Assembly (NCBI GenBank): GCA_003222235.1
Contig: QHVD01000117.1
Span: 1-23,771 of the forward strand
DNA: 23,771 bases
Direction: 5' to 3'
From: Gemmatimonadota bacterium
GTDB taxonomy: Bacteria > Gemmatimonadota > Gemmatimonadetes > Gemmatimonadales > GWC2-71-9
The translations under genes and the position numbers were made by a program. A model generated the notes under the pieces. The model saw only the letters and a list, made by a program, of their open reading frames with translations, ran no database searches and was not told the DNA's origin. Of the stretch, positions 13,920 through 21,470 are shown piece after piece (within the stretch, counting starts at the first letter, position 1; every line of letters starts with the position of its first letter).

Positions 13920-13937
13920 ACCCCGGTGCTCGGGTCT
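13918..13937 (+). terminator. Weak hairpin at the end of cysS
   Basis: AGACCC (13918-13923) and GGGTCT (13932-13937) can form a 6-bp stem around an 8-nt loop, overlapping the cysS TAG. No U tract follows, so intrinsic termination would be poor. It may be a 3' stabilising hairpin or chance. Confidence 0.3.
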
Positions 13938-13970
13938 CCTACGTTTCGAGAGCGCGGCAGGGTAGGCCGG

Positions 13971-14043
13971 GCTGACGTAGCTCAAGTGGTAGAGCAGCTG
14001 ATTTGTAATCAGCCGGTTCCCGGTTCGAGTCCGGGCGTCAGCT
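13971..14043 (+). tRNA. tRNA-Thr (anticodon TGT)
   Basis: A 73-nt cloverleaf with acceptor arms GCTGACG / CGTCAGC, D-arm GCTC...GAGC, anticodon arm GCTGA / TCAGC with loop TTTGTAA (anticodon TGT), and T-arm CCCGG TTCGAGT CCGGG. The discriminator is T and CCA is not encoded. It reads ACA and, by wobble, ACG codons. It is the first of four tRNAs in the order Thr-Tyr-Gly-Thr before tuf, matching thrU of the E. coli tufB operon. A promoter candidate lies after it, so it may be transcribed separately from the other three. Confidence 0.97.
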
Positions 14044-14071
14044 CCTCCCCAGCACCCCGAAGTCCCCGGGG

Positions 14072-14101
14072 TTGACTAACCTCGTGCGCGCGGAATAAGA
14101 T
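14072..14101 (+). promoter_or_regulatory. Candidate promoter for tRNA-Tyr/Gly/Thr-tuf
   Basis: TTGACT (14072-14077, 5/6) and TAAGAT (14096-14101, 4/6) are separated by 18 nt, the best sigma-70-like pair in the window. Transcription would start near 14108 and give a leader of about 155 nt before tRNA-Tyr. It is well placed to drive three tRNAs and tuf, possibly with read-through into the ribosomal protein genes. Confidence 0.5.
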
Positions 14102-14156
14102 AGAAGGCTTGGCAGAGCCGTATCCGGAGGGAGGCACTCTACCCGGAGGTCCAGCA

Positions 14157-14184
14157 CACCCCGCGCTTCATGGAACGCGGGGTG
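14157..14184 (+). other. Perfect 9-bp hairpin in the tRNA-Tyr leader
   Basis: CACCCCGCG (14157-14165) pairs exactly with CGCGGGGTG (14176-14184) around a 10-nt loop. No U run follows, so it is not a standard intrinsic terminator. It may be a processing signal or pause site in the leader. The rest of 14044-14262 (219 nt) holds the promoter candidate above and no open frame I trust. Confidence 0.45.
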
Positions 14185-14262
14185 CATTGTCAGTAGGGGT
14201 GCAGTTGGGGGCTGGGGAACGGGTGACTGGTGGAGCGAGCGGGGCGCGCGAAGAGCCGGCGT

Positions 14263-14346
14263 GGTGGGGTGCCCGAGCGGCCAAAGGGAGCAGACTGTAA
14301 ATCTGCCGCGCTTAGCGCTACGAAGGTTCGAATCCTTCCCCCACCA
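14263..14346 (+). tRNA. tRNA-Tyr (anticodon GTA)
   Basis: An 84-nt class II tRNA with a long variable arm. Acceptor GGTGGGG (14263-14269) pairs with CCCCACC (14339-14345). The anticodon arm GCAGA / TCTGC carries loop CTGTAAA (anticodon GTA), and the T-arm is GAAGG TTCGAAT CCTTC. The discriminator is A and CCA is not encoded. It decodes UAU and UAC. It corresponds in position to tyrU of the E. coli tufB operon. Confidence 0.97.
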
Positions 14347-14358
14347 CTCTCCGGGCGC

Positions 14359-14431
14359 GCGGGCGTAGCTCAGTTGGTAGAGCATCAGCCTTCCAAGCTG
14401 AGGGTCACGGGTTCGAGCCCCGTCGCCCGCT
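14359..14431 (+). tRNA. tRNA-Gly (anticodon TCC)
   Basis: A 73-nt cloverleaf with acceptor GCGGGCG / CGCCCGC, anticodon arm TCAGC / GCTGA with loop CTTCCAA (anticodon TCC), and T-loop TTCGAGC. The discriminator is T and CCA is not encoded. It reads GGA and, by wobble, GGG. That is notable because tuf just downstream uses GGG for most glycines. It starts 12 nt after tRNA-Tyr and corresponds to glyT in the E. coli order. Confidence 0.97.
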
Positions 14432-14436
14432 CTCTT

Positions 14437-14509
<73 letters not shown>

Positions 14510-14515
14510 CTGTGA

Positions 14516-14691
14516 AGAAAAGAGGCGTAGAAAAGAGGCGTGAAAAAAAGGCGTGAAAAGACGGCGTGACAAAGCAGCGTGGAAGAGCCGCGTTGCGTTT
14601 CACCGTTCGTTTTCACGACTCGTTTGTACGGTTCTTTTTCACGATTCTTTTTGACGACTCTTTTCCACGATTTCTTTTCACGATTCTTTAG
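14516..14691 (+). repeat. Palindromic tandem-repeat leader of tuf (six 13-mers, 7-nt centre, seven 13-mers)
   Basis: The left arm, 14516-14593, is six units of exactly 13 nt: the first two are identical (AGAAAAGAGGCGT) and the next four diverge step by step. A 7-nt centre (14594-14600) follows. The right arm, 14601-14691, is seven units of exactly 13 nt with consensus CACGATTCTTTTT, some starting GACGACT. The right consensus is close to the reverse complement of the left: 11 of 12 positions pair in RNA (one of them G-U) when AAAAGAGGCGTG is set against CACGATTCTTTT. The region can therefore fold into one long imperfect hairpin in several registers. The last unit abuts the tuf Shine-Dalgarno AGGGG (14690-14694). 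No coding frame is credible here. Possible roles are RNase processing between the tRNAs and tuf, translation control or attenuation; none is proven. Confidence 0.9.
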
Positions 14692-14699
14692 GGGACCCC

Positions 14700-15899
<1,200 letters not shown>

Positions 15900-15915
15900 T
15901 GCGGAGTGAGGAACC

Positions 15916-16224
15916 ATGGCCGGCAAGATCCTAATTCGTCTCAAGGCGTTCGACCACGCGCTGATCGACCAGGCGGCGGCCGATATCGTGCGCACGGCCG
16001 AGAAGACCGGCGCGCAAGTCTCGGGGCCCATTCCCCTCCCCACCAAGCGGCAGCTGTGGACGGTGCTCCGGAGCCCGCACATCGACAAGAAGAGCCGCGA
16101 GCAGTTCGAGCTGAAGACCCACAAGCGGTTGATCGACATCCTGGACTCGCGGCCCCAGACGGTCGATGCGCTCACGAAACTCGATCTGCCGGCGGGCGTG
16201 GACGTCGAGATCAAGGTGGAATAG
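15916..16224 (+). CDS. rpsJ: 30S ribosomal protein S10
   Basis: Encodes 102 residues, the usual S10 length. Family segments are ILIRLKAFDHALIDQ, PLPTKRQLWTVLRSPHIDK and REQFELKTHKRLIDI. S10 is in the 30S head and, as NusE, also takes part in transcription antitermination. GAGG lies 4 nt before the ATG. It starts 16 nt after tuf, so there is no room for an E. coli-type S10 leader that binds L4. It opens the S10-spc gene series. Confidence 0.98.
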   Translation: MAGKILIRLKAFDHALIDQAAADIVRTAEKTGAQVSGPIPLPTKRQLWTVLRSPHIDKKSREQFELKTHKRLIDILDSRPQTVDALTKLDLPAGVDVEIKVE

Positions 16225-16845
16225 GTGAACGGATTGATCGGTCGCAAATTGGGGATGACGCGCCTGTTCAACGAGGACGGCGCCACCGTCCCGGTGACGG
16301 TGATCGCGGCGGGCGCGTGCCCCGTCGTGCAGGTGACGGGGTCGCACGTGCAGCTCGGTTTCGGGGTGCGCAAGCCGAAGCGCACGCCGAAGGCGTTGCT
16401 CGGGCACGTCAGGAAAGCGGGCCTCGAGACGACGCCTCACGTGCTCCGAAGCTTCCCCCTCGCGGGCGAGCCGCCGAAACCCGGCGAGGTCGTGACGGTG
16501 GGCATCTTCAAGTCGGGGGACCTGGTGAAGGTCACGGGCGTGACCAAGGGGCGGGGCTTTCAGGGCGTGGTGCATCGCCATCACTTCGGCGGGGGCCCCG
16601 AGACGCACGGCAACACGCGTCACCGCAAGCCCGGGTCGATCGCGCCGGGGACGGACCCCTCGCGCATCATCAAGGGGAAACGGATGCCGGGGCACATGGG
16701 CGCGCGCCGTTTCACGGAGCTCGGCCTGCGGGTCGTGAGAGTGGACGTCGAGCGAAACCTGTTGTTCGTCCGGGGCGCCGTCCCGGGCCCCATGAATGGA
16801 CTCCTCAGCGTCCGCAAGCAGGGAGGTCCGAGCCGCCATGATTGA
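16225..16845 (+). CDS. rplC: 50S ribosomal protein L3
   Basis: Encodes 206 residues from a GTG that directly follows the rpsJ TAG with no spacer; AAGGTGG in the end of rpsJ is the ribosome site. Family segments are GLIGRKLGMTRLFNEDG, GVTKGRGFQGVVHRHHFGG and the central-loop region RHRKPGSIAPGTDPSRI near the peptidyl-transferase centre. The conserved Gln at the loop methylation position seems to be replaced (TDPSR context). The 3' end overlaps rplD by 8 nt, suggesting coupled translation. Confidence 0.97.
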   Translation: MNGLIGRKLGMTRLFNEDGATVPVTVIAAGACPVVQVTGSHVQLGFGVRKPKRTPKALLGHVRKAGLETTPHVLRSFPLAGEPPKPGEVVTVGIFKSGDLVKVTGVTKGRGFQGVVHRHHFGGGPETHGNTRHRKPGSIAPGTDPSRIIKGKRMPGHMGARRFTELGLRVVRVDVERNLLFVRGAVPGPMNGLLSVRKQGGPSRHD

Positions 16846-17503
16846 GGCTCCCCACTACTCGGCCACCGGGTCCAAGCAAGCGGCGGTCCCCCTGCCGGCG
16901 GCGCTGTTCGACGGCACGGTCAACGAGCCCGTGCTGCACCGGGCGGTCGTCACCTATCTGGCCAACCAGCGCCAGGGGACGCACGAGACCAAGACGCGCC
17001 GCTGGGTGGCGGGCGGCAACCAGAAGCCGTGGCGGCAGAAGGGCACGGGCCGCGCGCGGCAGGGCTCCATCCGCGCTCCCCACTGGCGCCACGGCGGCAT
17101 CGTGTTCGGGCCGCACCCGCGCGACTACCGCCTCGCGATCCCGAAGAAGATCCGTCAGCTCGCGAAGAAGTCGGCGCTCAACGCCCGGGCCCGCGAGGGG
17201 GCGCTGCTGGTCGTGGATCCGCTTGCGTACGAGAAGCCGAAGACCAAGATGCTGGCCGAGTTGCTCGCGAGCCTGGGGCTCGCGGGCCGGAAGGCGCTGG
17301 TGCTGACGGCGGGCGCCGAGCAGGCGCACAACGTGTATCTCTCGGGCCGCAACCTTCCCGGCGTCCACGTGATGCGGTTCGCCGACGCGACGGCGTACGA
17401 GATCCTGTGGTCGGACGCCGTGGTGGTGGAGCTGCCCGCGCTGGCCGGGGGCGGCGGGGACGAGGCGACCGCGGCGCAGCAATCGGAGGCCGGAGATGGC
17501 TGA
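16838..17503 (+). CDS. rplD: 50S ribosomal protein L4
   Basis: Encodes 221 residues from ATG 16838, inside the last codons of rplC; the in-frame ATG at 16796 lies well inside rplC and was rejected. Family segments are TKTRRWVAGGNQKPWRQKG, GRARQGSIRAPHWRHGG and VFGPHPRDY, the extended loop that lines the exit tunnel. L4 represses the S10 operon in E. coli, but the leader target is absent here. The C-terminal tail (GGGGDEATAAQQSEAGDG) is an acidic low-complexity extension. It overlaps rplW by 8 nt (ATGGCTGA). Confidence 0.97.
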   Translation: MIEAPHYSATGSKQAAVPLPAALFDGTVNEPVLHRAVVTYLANQRQGTHETKTRRWVAGGNQKPWRQKGTGRARQGSIRAPHWRHGGIVFGPHPRDYRLAIPKKIRQLAKKSALNARAREGALLVVDPLAYEKPKTKMLAELLASLGLAGRKALVLTAGAEQAHNVYLSGRNLPGVHVMRFADATAYEILWSDAVVVELPALAGGGGDEATAAQQSEAGDG

Positions 17504-17783
17504 CGCTCACCGGACGATCGTGGCGCCGGTGGTCACCGAGAAGTCGTCGGCGGCGTACGCGGCGCGCAAGGAGTACGCGTTCCGGGTGGACCTGGGTGCG
17601 AGCAAGCCGCAGATCAAGGCGGCGATCGAGTCGCTGTTCAAGGTCACCGTGACCGATGTGCGCACCCTGGTGGTGCGCTCCAAGCGGCGCAGCCAGGGGC
17701 GCTACGTGGGCCGGCGGCCGTCCTGGAAAAAGGCGATCGTGACCCTGAAAGAGGGGGACGCGATCGAGGTGTTCGAGGGCTGA
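17496..17783 (+). CDS. rplW: 50S ribosomal protein L23
   Basis: Encodes 95 residues. L23 sits at the tunnel exit and docks trigger factor and SRP. Typical segments are RTIVAPVVTEKSSAAYAA, EYAFRVDLGASKPQIKAAIE and LFKVTVTDVRTLV. The loop KRRSQGRYVGRRPSWKKAIV matches the family and is followed by the closing strand AIEVFEG. GGAG lies shortly before the ATG inside rplD, and rplB begins one base after its stop. Confidence 0.97.
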   Translation: MADAHRTIVAPVVTEKSSAAYAARKEYAFRVDLGASKPQIKAAIESLFKVTVTDVRTLVVRSKRRSQGRYVGRRPSWKKAIVTLKEGDAIEVFEG

Positions 17784-17784
17784 T

Positions 17785-18624
17785 ATGGGCATCCGACAGT
17801 TCAAGCCGGTGACCTCGTCGACGCGGTTCCGCTCGGTATCGGACTTCGCCGATGTCACCCGCTCCGAGCCCGAGCGGTCGCTGCTCGAGCCGCTGCGGCA
17901 GACCGGCGGCCGCAACAACAAGGGCCACATCACGACGCGCCACCAGGGAGGCGGCCACAAGCGCCGCTACCGCCGGATCGACTTCCGGCGCAACAAGTTC
18001 GGCGTGCCGGCAAAAGTGGCGTCGATCGAGTACGACCCGAACCGCACCGCGCGCATCGCGCTGCTGTACTACGCGGACGGCGAGAAGCGCTACATCCTCG
18101 CGCCGCAGGGGCTGCGCCCCGGTGACACGGTCGTCTCCGGTCCGGGCGCGGACATCCGCGTGGGGAACGCGATGCCGCTGTTCGAGGTCCCGCTCGGGAC
18201 CACGGTGCACAACGTGGAGCTCAAGATCGGCCGCGGCGGGCAGCTCGCCCGCTCCGCGGGCACGGGGGTGCAGGTCGTGGCGAAGGAGGGGAACTACGTC
18301 ACCCTGCGGCTGCGCTCCACCGAAATGCGCATGGTCCGCGGCGAGTGCCTCGCCACGGTCGGCGAGGTGTCGAACCCCGAACACGAGCTGCTCTCGGTCG
18401 GCAAGGCGGGGAAGACCCGCTGGCTCGGGCGCCGGCCCCGGGTGCGCGGCGTGGCGATGAACCCGGTGGATCACCCGCTGGGCGGCGGTGAGGGGAAGAC
18501 CTCGGGCGGGCGGCCCCCGACGTCCCCGTGGGGCAAGGTGGAGGGCCGCAAGACGCGGCACAAGAAGAAGGCGTCGACGAGACTCATTGTCCGGGGTCGG
18601 AAGCGGGGGAAGGCGACACAATGA
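17785..18624 (+). CDS. rplB: 50S ribosomal protein L2
   Basis: Encodes 279 residues (E. coli 273). L2 is a primary 23S rRNA-binding protein needed for subunit joining and peptidyl transfer. Seen are KGHITTRHQGGGHKRRYR, VASIEYDPNRTARIALL and the C-terminal MNPVDHPLGGGEGKTSGG with His230, the residue equivalent to E. coli His229. The basic tail KKKASTRLIVRGRKRGK also fits. Codon use is the normal C-ended type, in contrast to tuf. The ATG is one base after the rplW stop. A palindromic heptad repeat begins 2 nt after its TGA and separates it from rpsS. Confidence 0.98.
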   Translation: MGIRQFKPVTSSTRFRSVSDFADVTRSEPERSLLEPLRQTGGRNNKGHITTRHQGGGHKRRYRRIDFRRNKFGVPAKVASIEYDPNRTARIALLYYADGEKRYILAPQGLRPGDTVVSGPGADIRVGNAMPLFEVPLGTTVHNVELKIGRGGQLARSAGTGVQVVAKEGNYVTLRLRSTEMRMVRGECLATVGEVSNPEHELLSVGKAGKTRWLGRRPRVRGVAMNPVDHPLGGGEGKTSGGRPPTSPWGKVEGRKTRHKKKASTRLIVRGRKRGKATQ

Positions 18625-18625
18625 C

Positions 18626-18726
18626 AATGTGGAGTGTGGAGTGTGGAGTGCGGAATTTCTGGGTGAGCTTCGTAGCGAACGACCTCTCCCTTGCAACTCC
18701 GCATTCCGCATTCCGCACTCCGCATT
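18626..18726 (+). repeat. Heptad-repeat palindrome between rplB and rpsS
   Basis: The left arm (18626-18657) is AATGTGG, AGTGTGG, AGTGTGG, AGTGCGG, AATT; the right arm (18695-18726) is four 7-nt units of the type CCGCATT / CCGCACT after AACT. Each arm is 32 nt, with a 37-nt loop between. In plus-strand RNA 26 positions form Watson-Crick pairs, 5 form G-U pairs, and one is an A-C mismatch. As single-stranded DNA on either strand the same five positions would be mismatches. The element splits an otherwise compact ribosomal operon and ends 19 nt before the rpsS ATG. It looks like a dispersed repeat of heptanucleotide type; its role, if any, is unknown. Confidence 0.9.
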
Positions 18727-18745
18727 AGGAACGGAGATCAGAGAG

Positions 18746-19057
18746 ATGGGCCGCAGCGTCAAGAAGGGCCCCTACGTGGAGCCGTCGCTCCTGGAGAAGA
18801 TCCGGGTCCTGAACGAGAGGAACGAGAAGAAGGTGTTCAAGACGTGGTCCCGGCGGAGCACCATCACGCCGGATTTCGTGGGCCACACCCTGGCGGTGCA
18901 CAACGGGAACAAGTTCATCCCGGTCTACGTGACCGAGAACATGGTGGGGCACAAGCTCGGCGAGTTCGCCGCCACGCGGCTGTTCCGCGGGCACAGCGCC
19001 AGGGGCTCGGCCGCGGAGCGCGAGGCCGAGGCGGCGGCGCCGCCGCCGAAGGCGTGA
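18746..19057 (+). CDS. rpsS: 30S ribosomal protein S19
   Basis: Encodes 103 residues from ATG 18746 (MGRSVKKGPYVEPSLLEKI, the standard start). GGAG lies 9 nt upstream, just after the heptad palindrome. Core segments are KTWSRRSTITPDFVGHTLAV, NGNKFIPVYVTENMVGHKL and GEFAATRLFRGH. S19 binds 16S rRNA in the head with S13. The tail SAAEREAEAAAPPPKA is a lineage-type low-complexity extension. A longer upstream open frame through the repeat was rejected. Confidence 0.97.
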   Translation: MGRSVKKGPYVEPSLLEKIRVLNERNEKKVFKTWSRRSTITPDFVGHTLAVHNGNKFIPVYVTENMVGHKLGEFAATRLFRGHSARGSAAEREAEAAAPPPKA

Positions 19058-19060
19058 GCG

Positions 19061-19561
19061 ATGCGGGCGCGAGCGATCCAACGGACCGTGCGGCAGTCGG
19101 CGCGCAAGATGCGCCTCGTCATGGACCAGATCCGCGGGGCTCGGGTGCCGGAGGCGTACGCCGTCCTCCGGTTCTCGAAGAAGCTGGCGGCGAAGCAGAT
19201 CCACAAAGTGCTCAAGTCGGCGGTGGCGAACGCCGAGCAGCAGGCGCGGCGCCAGAACGCGGCGTTCGATCCCGACGGGCTGCGCGTCGCCTACGCGGTC
19301 GTCAACGAGGGGCCGACCCTGAAGCGCTTTACCTCGGCGGCGATGGGTCGGGCGACGCCGATCCTGAAGCGGACCAGCCATGTGGAGATCCACGTCGCGG
19401 GCGAGGCGCCGCCGGCGCCCAAGCCGCCGTCCTCGAAGGCGGCGGCGGCCCGGTCTGAGACCACGGCGCCGGACTCGGGCGGGAAAAAGCCCGCGGCCGC
19501 CCGGCAGTCCAAGACGGGCACGCGGACCAAGGCGCGGACGACCAAGAACGGGAGTGAATGA
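19061..19561 (+). CDS. rplV: 50S ribosomal protein L22 with long C-terminal tail
   Basis: Encodes 166 residues, about 55 more than the usual 110. Residues 1-112 are the L22 core: QRTVRQSARKMRLVMDQIRG, KSAVANAEQQ and the tunnel-lining hairpin region EGPTLKRFTSAAMGRATPI, ending TSHVEIHVAGE. Residues about 113-166 are a disordered Ala/Pro/Ser/Lys-rich tail, which becomes basic at the end (KTGTRTKARTTKNGSE). The ATG is 3 nt after the rpsS stop with no strong ribosome site, suggesting coupling. No frameshift is needed to explain the tail. Confidence 0.96.
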   Translation: MRARAIQRTVRQSARKMRLVMDQIRGARVPEAYAVLRFSKKLAAKQIHKVLKSAVANAEQQARRQNAAFDPDGLRVAYAVVNEGPTLKRFTSAAMGRATPILKRTSHVEIHVAGEAPPAPKPPSSKAAAARSETTAPDSGGKKPAAARQSKTGTRTKARTTKNGSE

Positions 19562-20221
19562 GTGGGCCAGAAAACGCATCCGTACGGGTTTCGGCTCGGG
19601 ATCGTGAAGCCATGGCGGTCCCGCTACTACGCGCGGCGGGACTTTCCGGAGTTGCTCAAGGAAGACGACCTGATCCGGAAGTACTTGAAGACGCGGCTCG
19701 CGCACGCCGCCATCGCGGACGTGCACATCGAGCGCAAGCCGGGAAAGGTCACCGTCACGGTGCACACGGGTCGGCCCGGCGTGGTGATCGGGAAGCGCGG
19801 CGCGGAGGTCGACAAGCTGCGGGACGAGCTGACCCAGCTCACGGGGAAGGAAGTCGGGATCAACGTCGAGGAGATCAAGCGGCCGGAGCTCGAGGCCCAG
19901 CTCGTGGCGGACAGCGTGGCGCACCAGCTCACCCAGCGCATCTCGTTTCGCCGGGCGATGAAGCGCGCGGTGCAGAGCGCGATGCGGATGGGGGCGCAGG
20001 GAATCAAGATCAAGACGGCGGGCCGGCTGGGCGGCGCCGAGATCGCCCGCACGGAGGGCTACCATGAGGGCCGCGTGCCGCTCCACACGCTGCGGGCCGA
20101 CATCAACTACGCGACCTCGACCGCCAAGACGACCTACGGCACCATAGGCGTGAAGGTCTGGATTTTCACGCGCGAGGTGACCGAGGAGCTGGCGGGCCGG
20201 ACCTATTCCACGGGCGCCTGA
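19562..20221 (+). CDS. rpsC: 30S ribosomal protein S3
   Basis: Encodes 219 residues from a GTG directly after the rplV TGA; the reading GQKTHPYGFRLGIVKPW fixes the frame, since the nearby ATG at 19558 is out of frame. The KH domain contains GRPGVVIGKRGAEVDKL with the GKRG loop, and the C-terminal domain has AIKRAVQ-like RAMKRAVQSAMRMGAQGIKI and GRLGGAEIARTEGYHEGRVP. S3 forms part of the mRNA entry channel and helicase. The rplP ATG follows 3 nt after the stop. Confidence 0.97.
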   Translation: MGQKTHPYGFRLGIVKPWRSRYYARRDFPELLKEDDLIRKYLKTRLAHAAIADVHIERKPGKVTVTVHTGRPGVVIGKRGAEVDKLRDELTQLTGKEVGINVEEIKRPELEAQLVADSVAHQLTQRISFRRAMKRAVQSAMRMGAQGIKIKTAGRLGGAEIARTEGYHEGRVPLHTLRADINYATSTAKTTYGTIGVKVWIFTREVTEELAGRTYSTGA

Positions 20222-20224
20222 GTC

Positions 20225-20638
20225 ATGCTGGCACCGAAGCGCGTCAAGTTTCGCAAACGGTTCAAGGGCCGCACCAAGGGGATGGCGACGCGCGGCAACA
20301 CGGTTGCGTTCGGGCACTACGGGCTGATGGCGCTCGAGCCGGGATGGATCAGCAACCGGCAGATCGAGGCGTCGCGCGTCGCGCTGACGCGCGAGATGAA
20401 GCGCGGCGGCAAAGTATGGATCCGGCTCTTCCCGGACAAGCCGGTCACCAAAAAGCCCGCCGAGACCCGAATGGGGAAAGGGAAGGGGAACCCGGAGGGA
20501 TGGGTGGCGGTGGTGAAGCCGGGCCGCGTGATGTTCGAAGTGGAAGGCATCGCCGAGGATCTGGCGCGCCAGGCGCTGGCGCTGGCGGCGGCCAAGCTGC
20601 CGATCAAGTCGAAGTTCGTGAGACGGGAGGAGCGCTAG
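20225..20638 (+). CDS. rplP: 50S ribosomal protein L16
   Basis: Encodes 137 residues, the standard length. Segments include MLAPKRVKFRKRFKGR, FGHYGLMALEPGWISNRQIE and RGGKVWIRLFPDKPVTKKP, then RMGKGKGNPEGWVAVVKPG. L16 lies near the A-site and helps position tRNA. The spacing of 3 nt from rpsC and 1 nt to rpmC is typical of this operon. No anomaly seen. Confidence 0.98.
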   Translation: MLAPKRVKFRKRFKGRTKGMATRGNTVAFGHYGLMALEPGWISNRQIEASRVALTREMKRGGKVWIRLFPDKPVTKKPAETRMGKGKGNPEGWVAVVKPGRVMFEVEGIAEDLARQALALAAAKLPIKSKFVRREER

Positions 20639-20639
20639 G

Positions 20640-20840
20640 ATGGCGAGGCTGAAGCCGGGCGCGCTGCGGGAGCTGAAGACCGAGGAGCTCGAGCAGAAGC
20701 TCACGCTGCTCACCGAGGAGCGATTCCGCCTGGCCTTTCGCCGGGCCACCGAGGCGATCCCGAACCCGCTGCAGCTGCGGACGATCCGCCGCGACATGGC
20801 GCGGATTCAGACCATTCTGCGGGAGAGGAAGCAGCCATGA
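20640..20840 (+). CDS. rpmC: 50S ribosomal protein L29
   Basis: Encodes 66 residues. The two-helix hairpin is recognisable from LRELKTEELEQKLTLLTEE, FRLAFRRATEAIPNPLQLR and IRRDMARIQTILRERK. L29 lies beside L23 at the tunnel exit. GGGAGGAG upstream inside rplP provides the ribosome site. Its TGA overlaps the rpsQ ATG (ATGA, 20837-20840). Confidence 0.97.
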   Translation: MARLKPGALRELKTEELEQKLTLLTEERFRLAFRRATEAIPNPLQLRTIRRDMARIQTILRERKQP

Positions 20841-21085
20841 GGGGGCGCCGCAAGCTCCGGACGGGTGTCGTGATGAGCGACAAGATGCAGAAGACCGTGA
20901 CGGTGTCGCTCGTCCGGCGCCTCGCGCACGGATTCTACGGTAAGCAGGTGGTCCGCACCAAGCAGGTCGCGGCGCACGACGAGCTCGGCGCCAAGGCGGG
21001 CGACACGGTGCGCATCATGGAGAGCCGGCCGGTGTCGAAGACGAAGCGGTGGCGCGTCGTCGCGATCGTCGAGCGCGCGCGGTGA
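20837..21085 (+). CDS. rpsQ: 30S ribosomal protein S17
   Basis: Encodes 82 residues. Family segments are RRKLRTGVVMSDKMQKTVTV, YGKQVVRTKQVAAHDE and AGDTVRIMESRPVSKTKRW, an OB-fold that binds 16S rRNA early in assembly. Coupled to rpmC through a 4-nt overlap. The 15-nt gap after it contains the strong purine-rich ribosome site of rplN. Confidence 0.97.
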   Translation: MRGRRKLRTGVVMSDKMQKTVTVSLVRRLAHGFYGKQVVRTKQVAAHDELGAKAGDTVRIMESRPVSKTKRWRVVAIVERAR

Positions 21086-21100
21086 GGGGAGGGGACGACC

Positions 21101-21469
21101 GTGATCCAGCAGGAATCGATTGTCAAGATCGCGGATAACTCGGGCGCGCGCAGTGCGCTCGTGATCCGCGTGCTGGGGGGCTCCAAGCGCCGCTACGGCG
21201 GGCTCGGGGACATCGTGGTCGTCACGATCAAGGACGCCATCCCCACGGGCCAGATCAAGAAGGGAGAGGTGGCGAGGGCCGTGATCGTGCGCACCGCCAA
21301 GGAGACCCGGCGCCGGGACGGCTCCTACATCCGCTTCGACGAGAACGCCGCCGTGCTCATCACGGAGCAGGGCGAGCCGCGGGCCACCCGCATCTTCGGG
21401 CCCGTGGGCCGGGAGCTGCGCGAGAAGAAGTTCATGAAGATCGTGTCGCTCGCGCCGGAGGTGATCTGA
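21101..21469 (+). CDS. rplN: 50S ribosomal protein L14
   Basis: Encodes 122 residues from GTG 21101, preceded by AGGGGAGGGG. Family segments are IQQESIVKIADNSGARSALV, RRYGGLGDIVVVTIKDAIP, RAVIVRTAKETRRRDGSYI and FDENAAVLI. L14 contacts 16S rRNA through bridge B8. In E. coli this gene opens the spc operon; here there is no promoter-sized gap, so S10 and spc genes are continuous. Confidence 0.98.
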   Translation: MIQQESIVKIADNSGARSALVIRVLGGSKRRYGGLGDIVVVTIKDAIPTGQIKKGEVARAVIVRTAKETRRRDGSYIRFDENAAVLITEQGEPRATRIFGPVGRELREKKFMKIVSLAPEVI

Positions 21470-21470
21470 G

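Noticed and set aside
14055..14071. CCCCG/CGGGG hairpin after tRNA-Thr as a terminator
   Set aside because: The stem is only 5 bp and is followed by the promoter-like TTGACT rather than a U tract.
14651..14680. A promoter inside the right arm of the tuf leader (TTGACG)
   Set aside because: No acceptable -10 lies 16-18 nt downstream; the match is a by-product of one repeat unit.
14516..14691. CRISPR array
   Set aside because: The units are 13 nt and contiguous without unique spacers, and the second half is inverted. No cas gene is present.
18488..18745. N-terminal extension of S19 through the heptad repeat
   Set aside because: S19 starts MGRSVKKGPY in the family. The extension is a shadow of rplB followed by translated repeat.
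18725..20797. Minus-strand open frame of 690 codons across rpsS-rpmC
   Set aside because: It runs antisense through five certain ribosomal protein genes and has Arg/Leu-rich composition typical of a GC-rich shadow frame.
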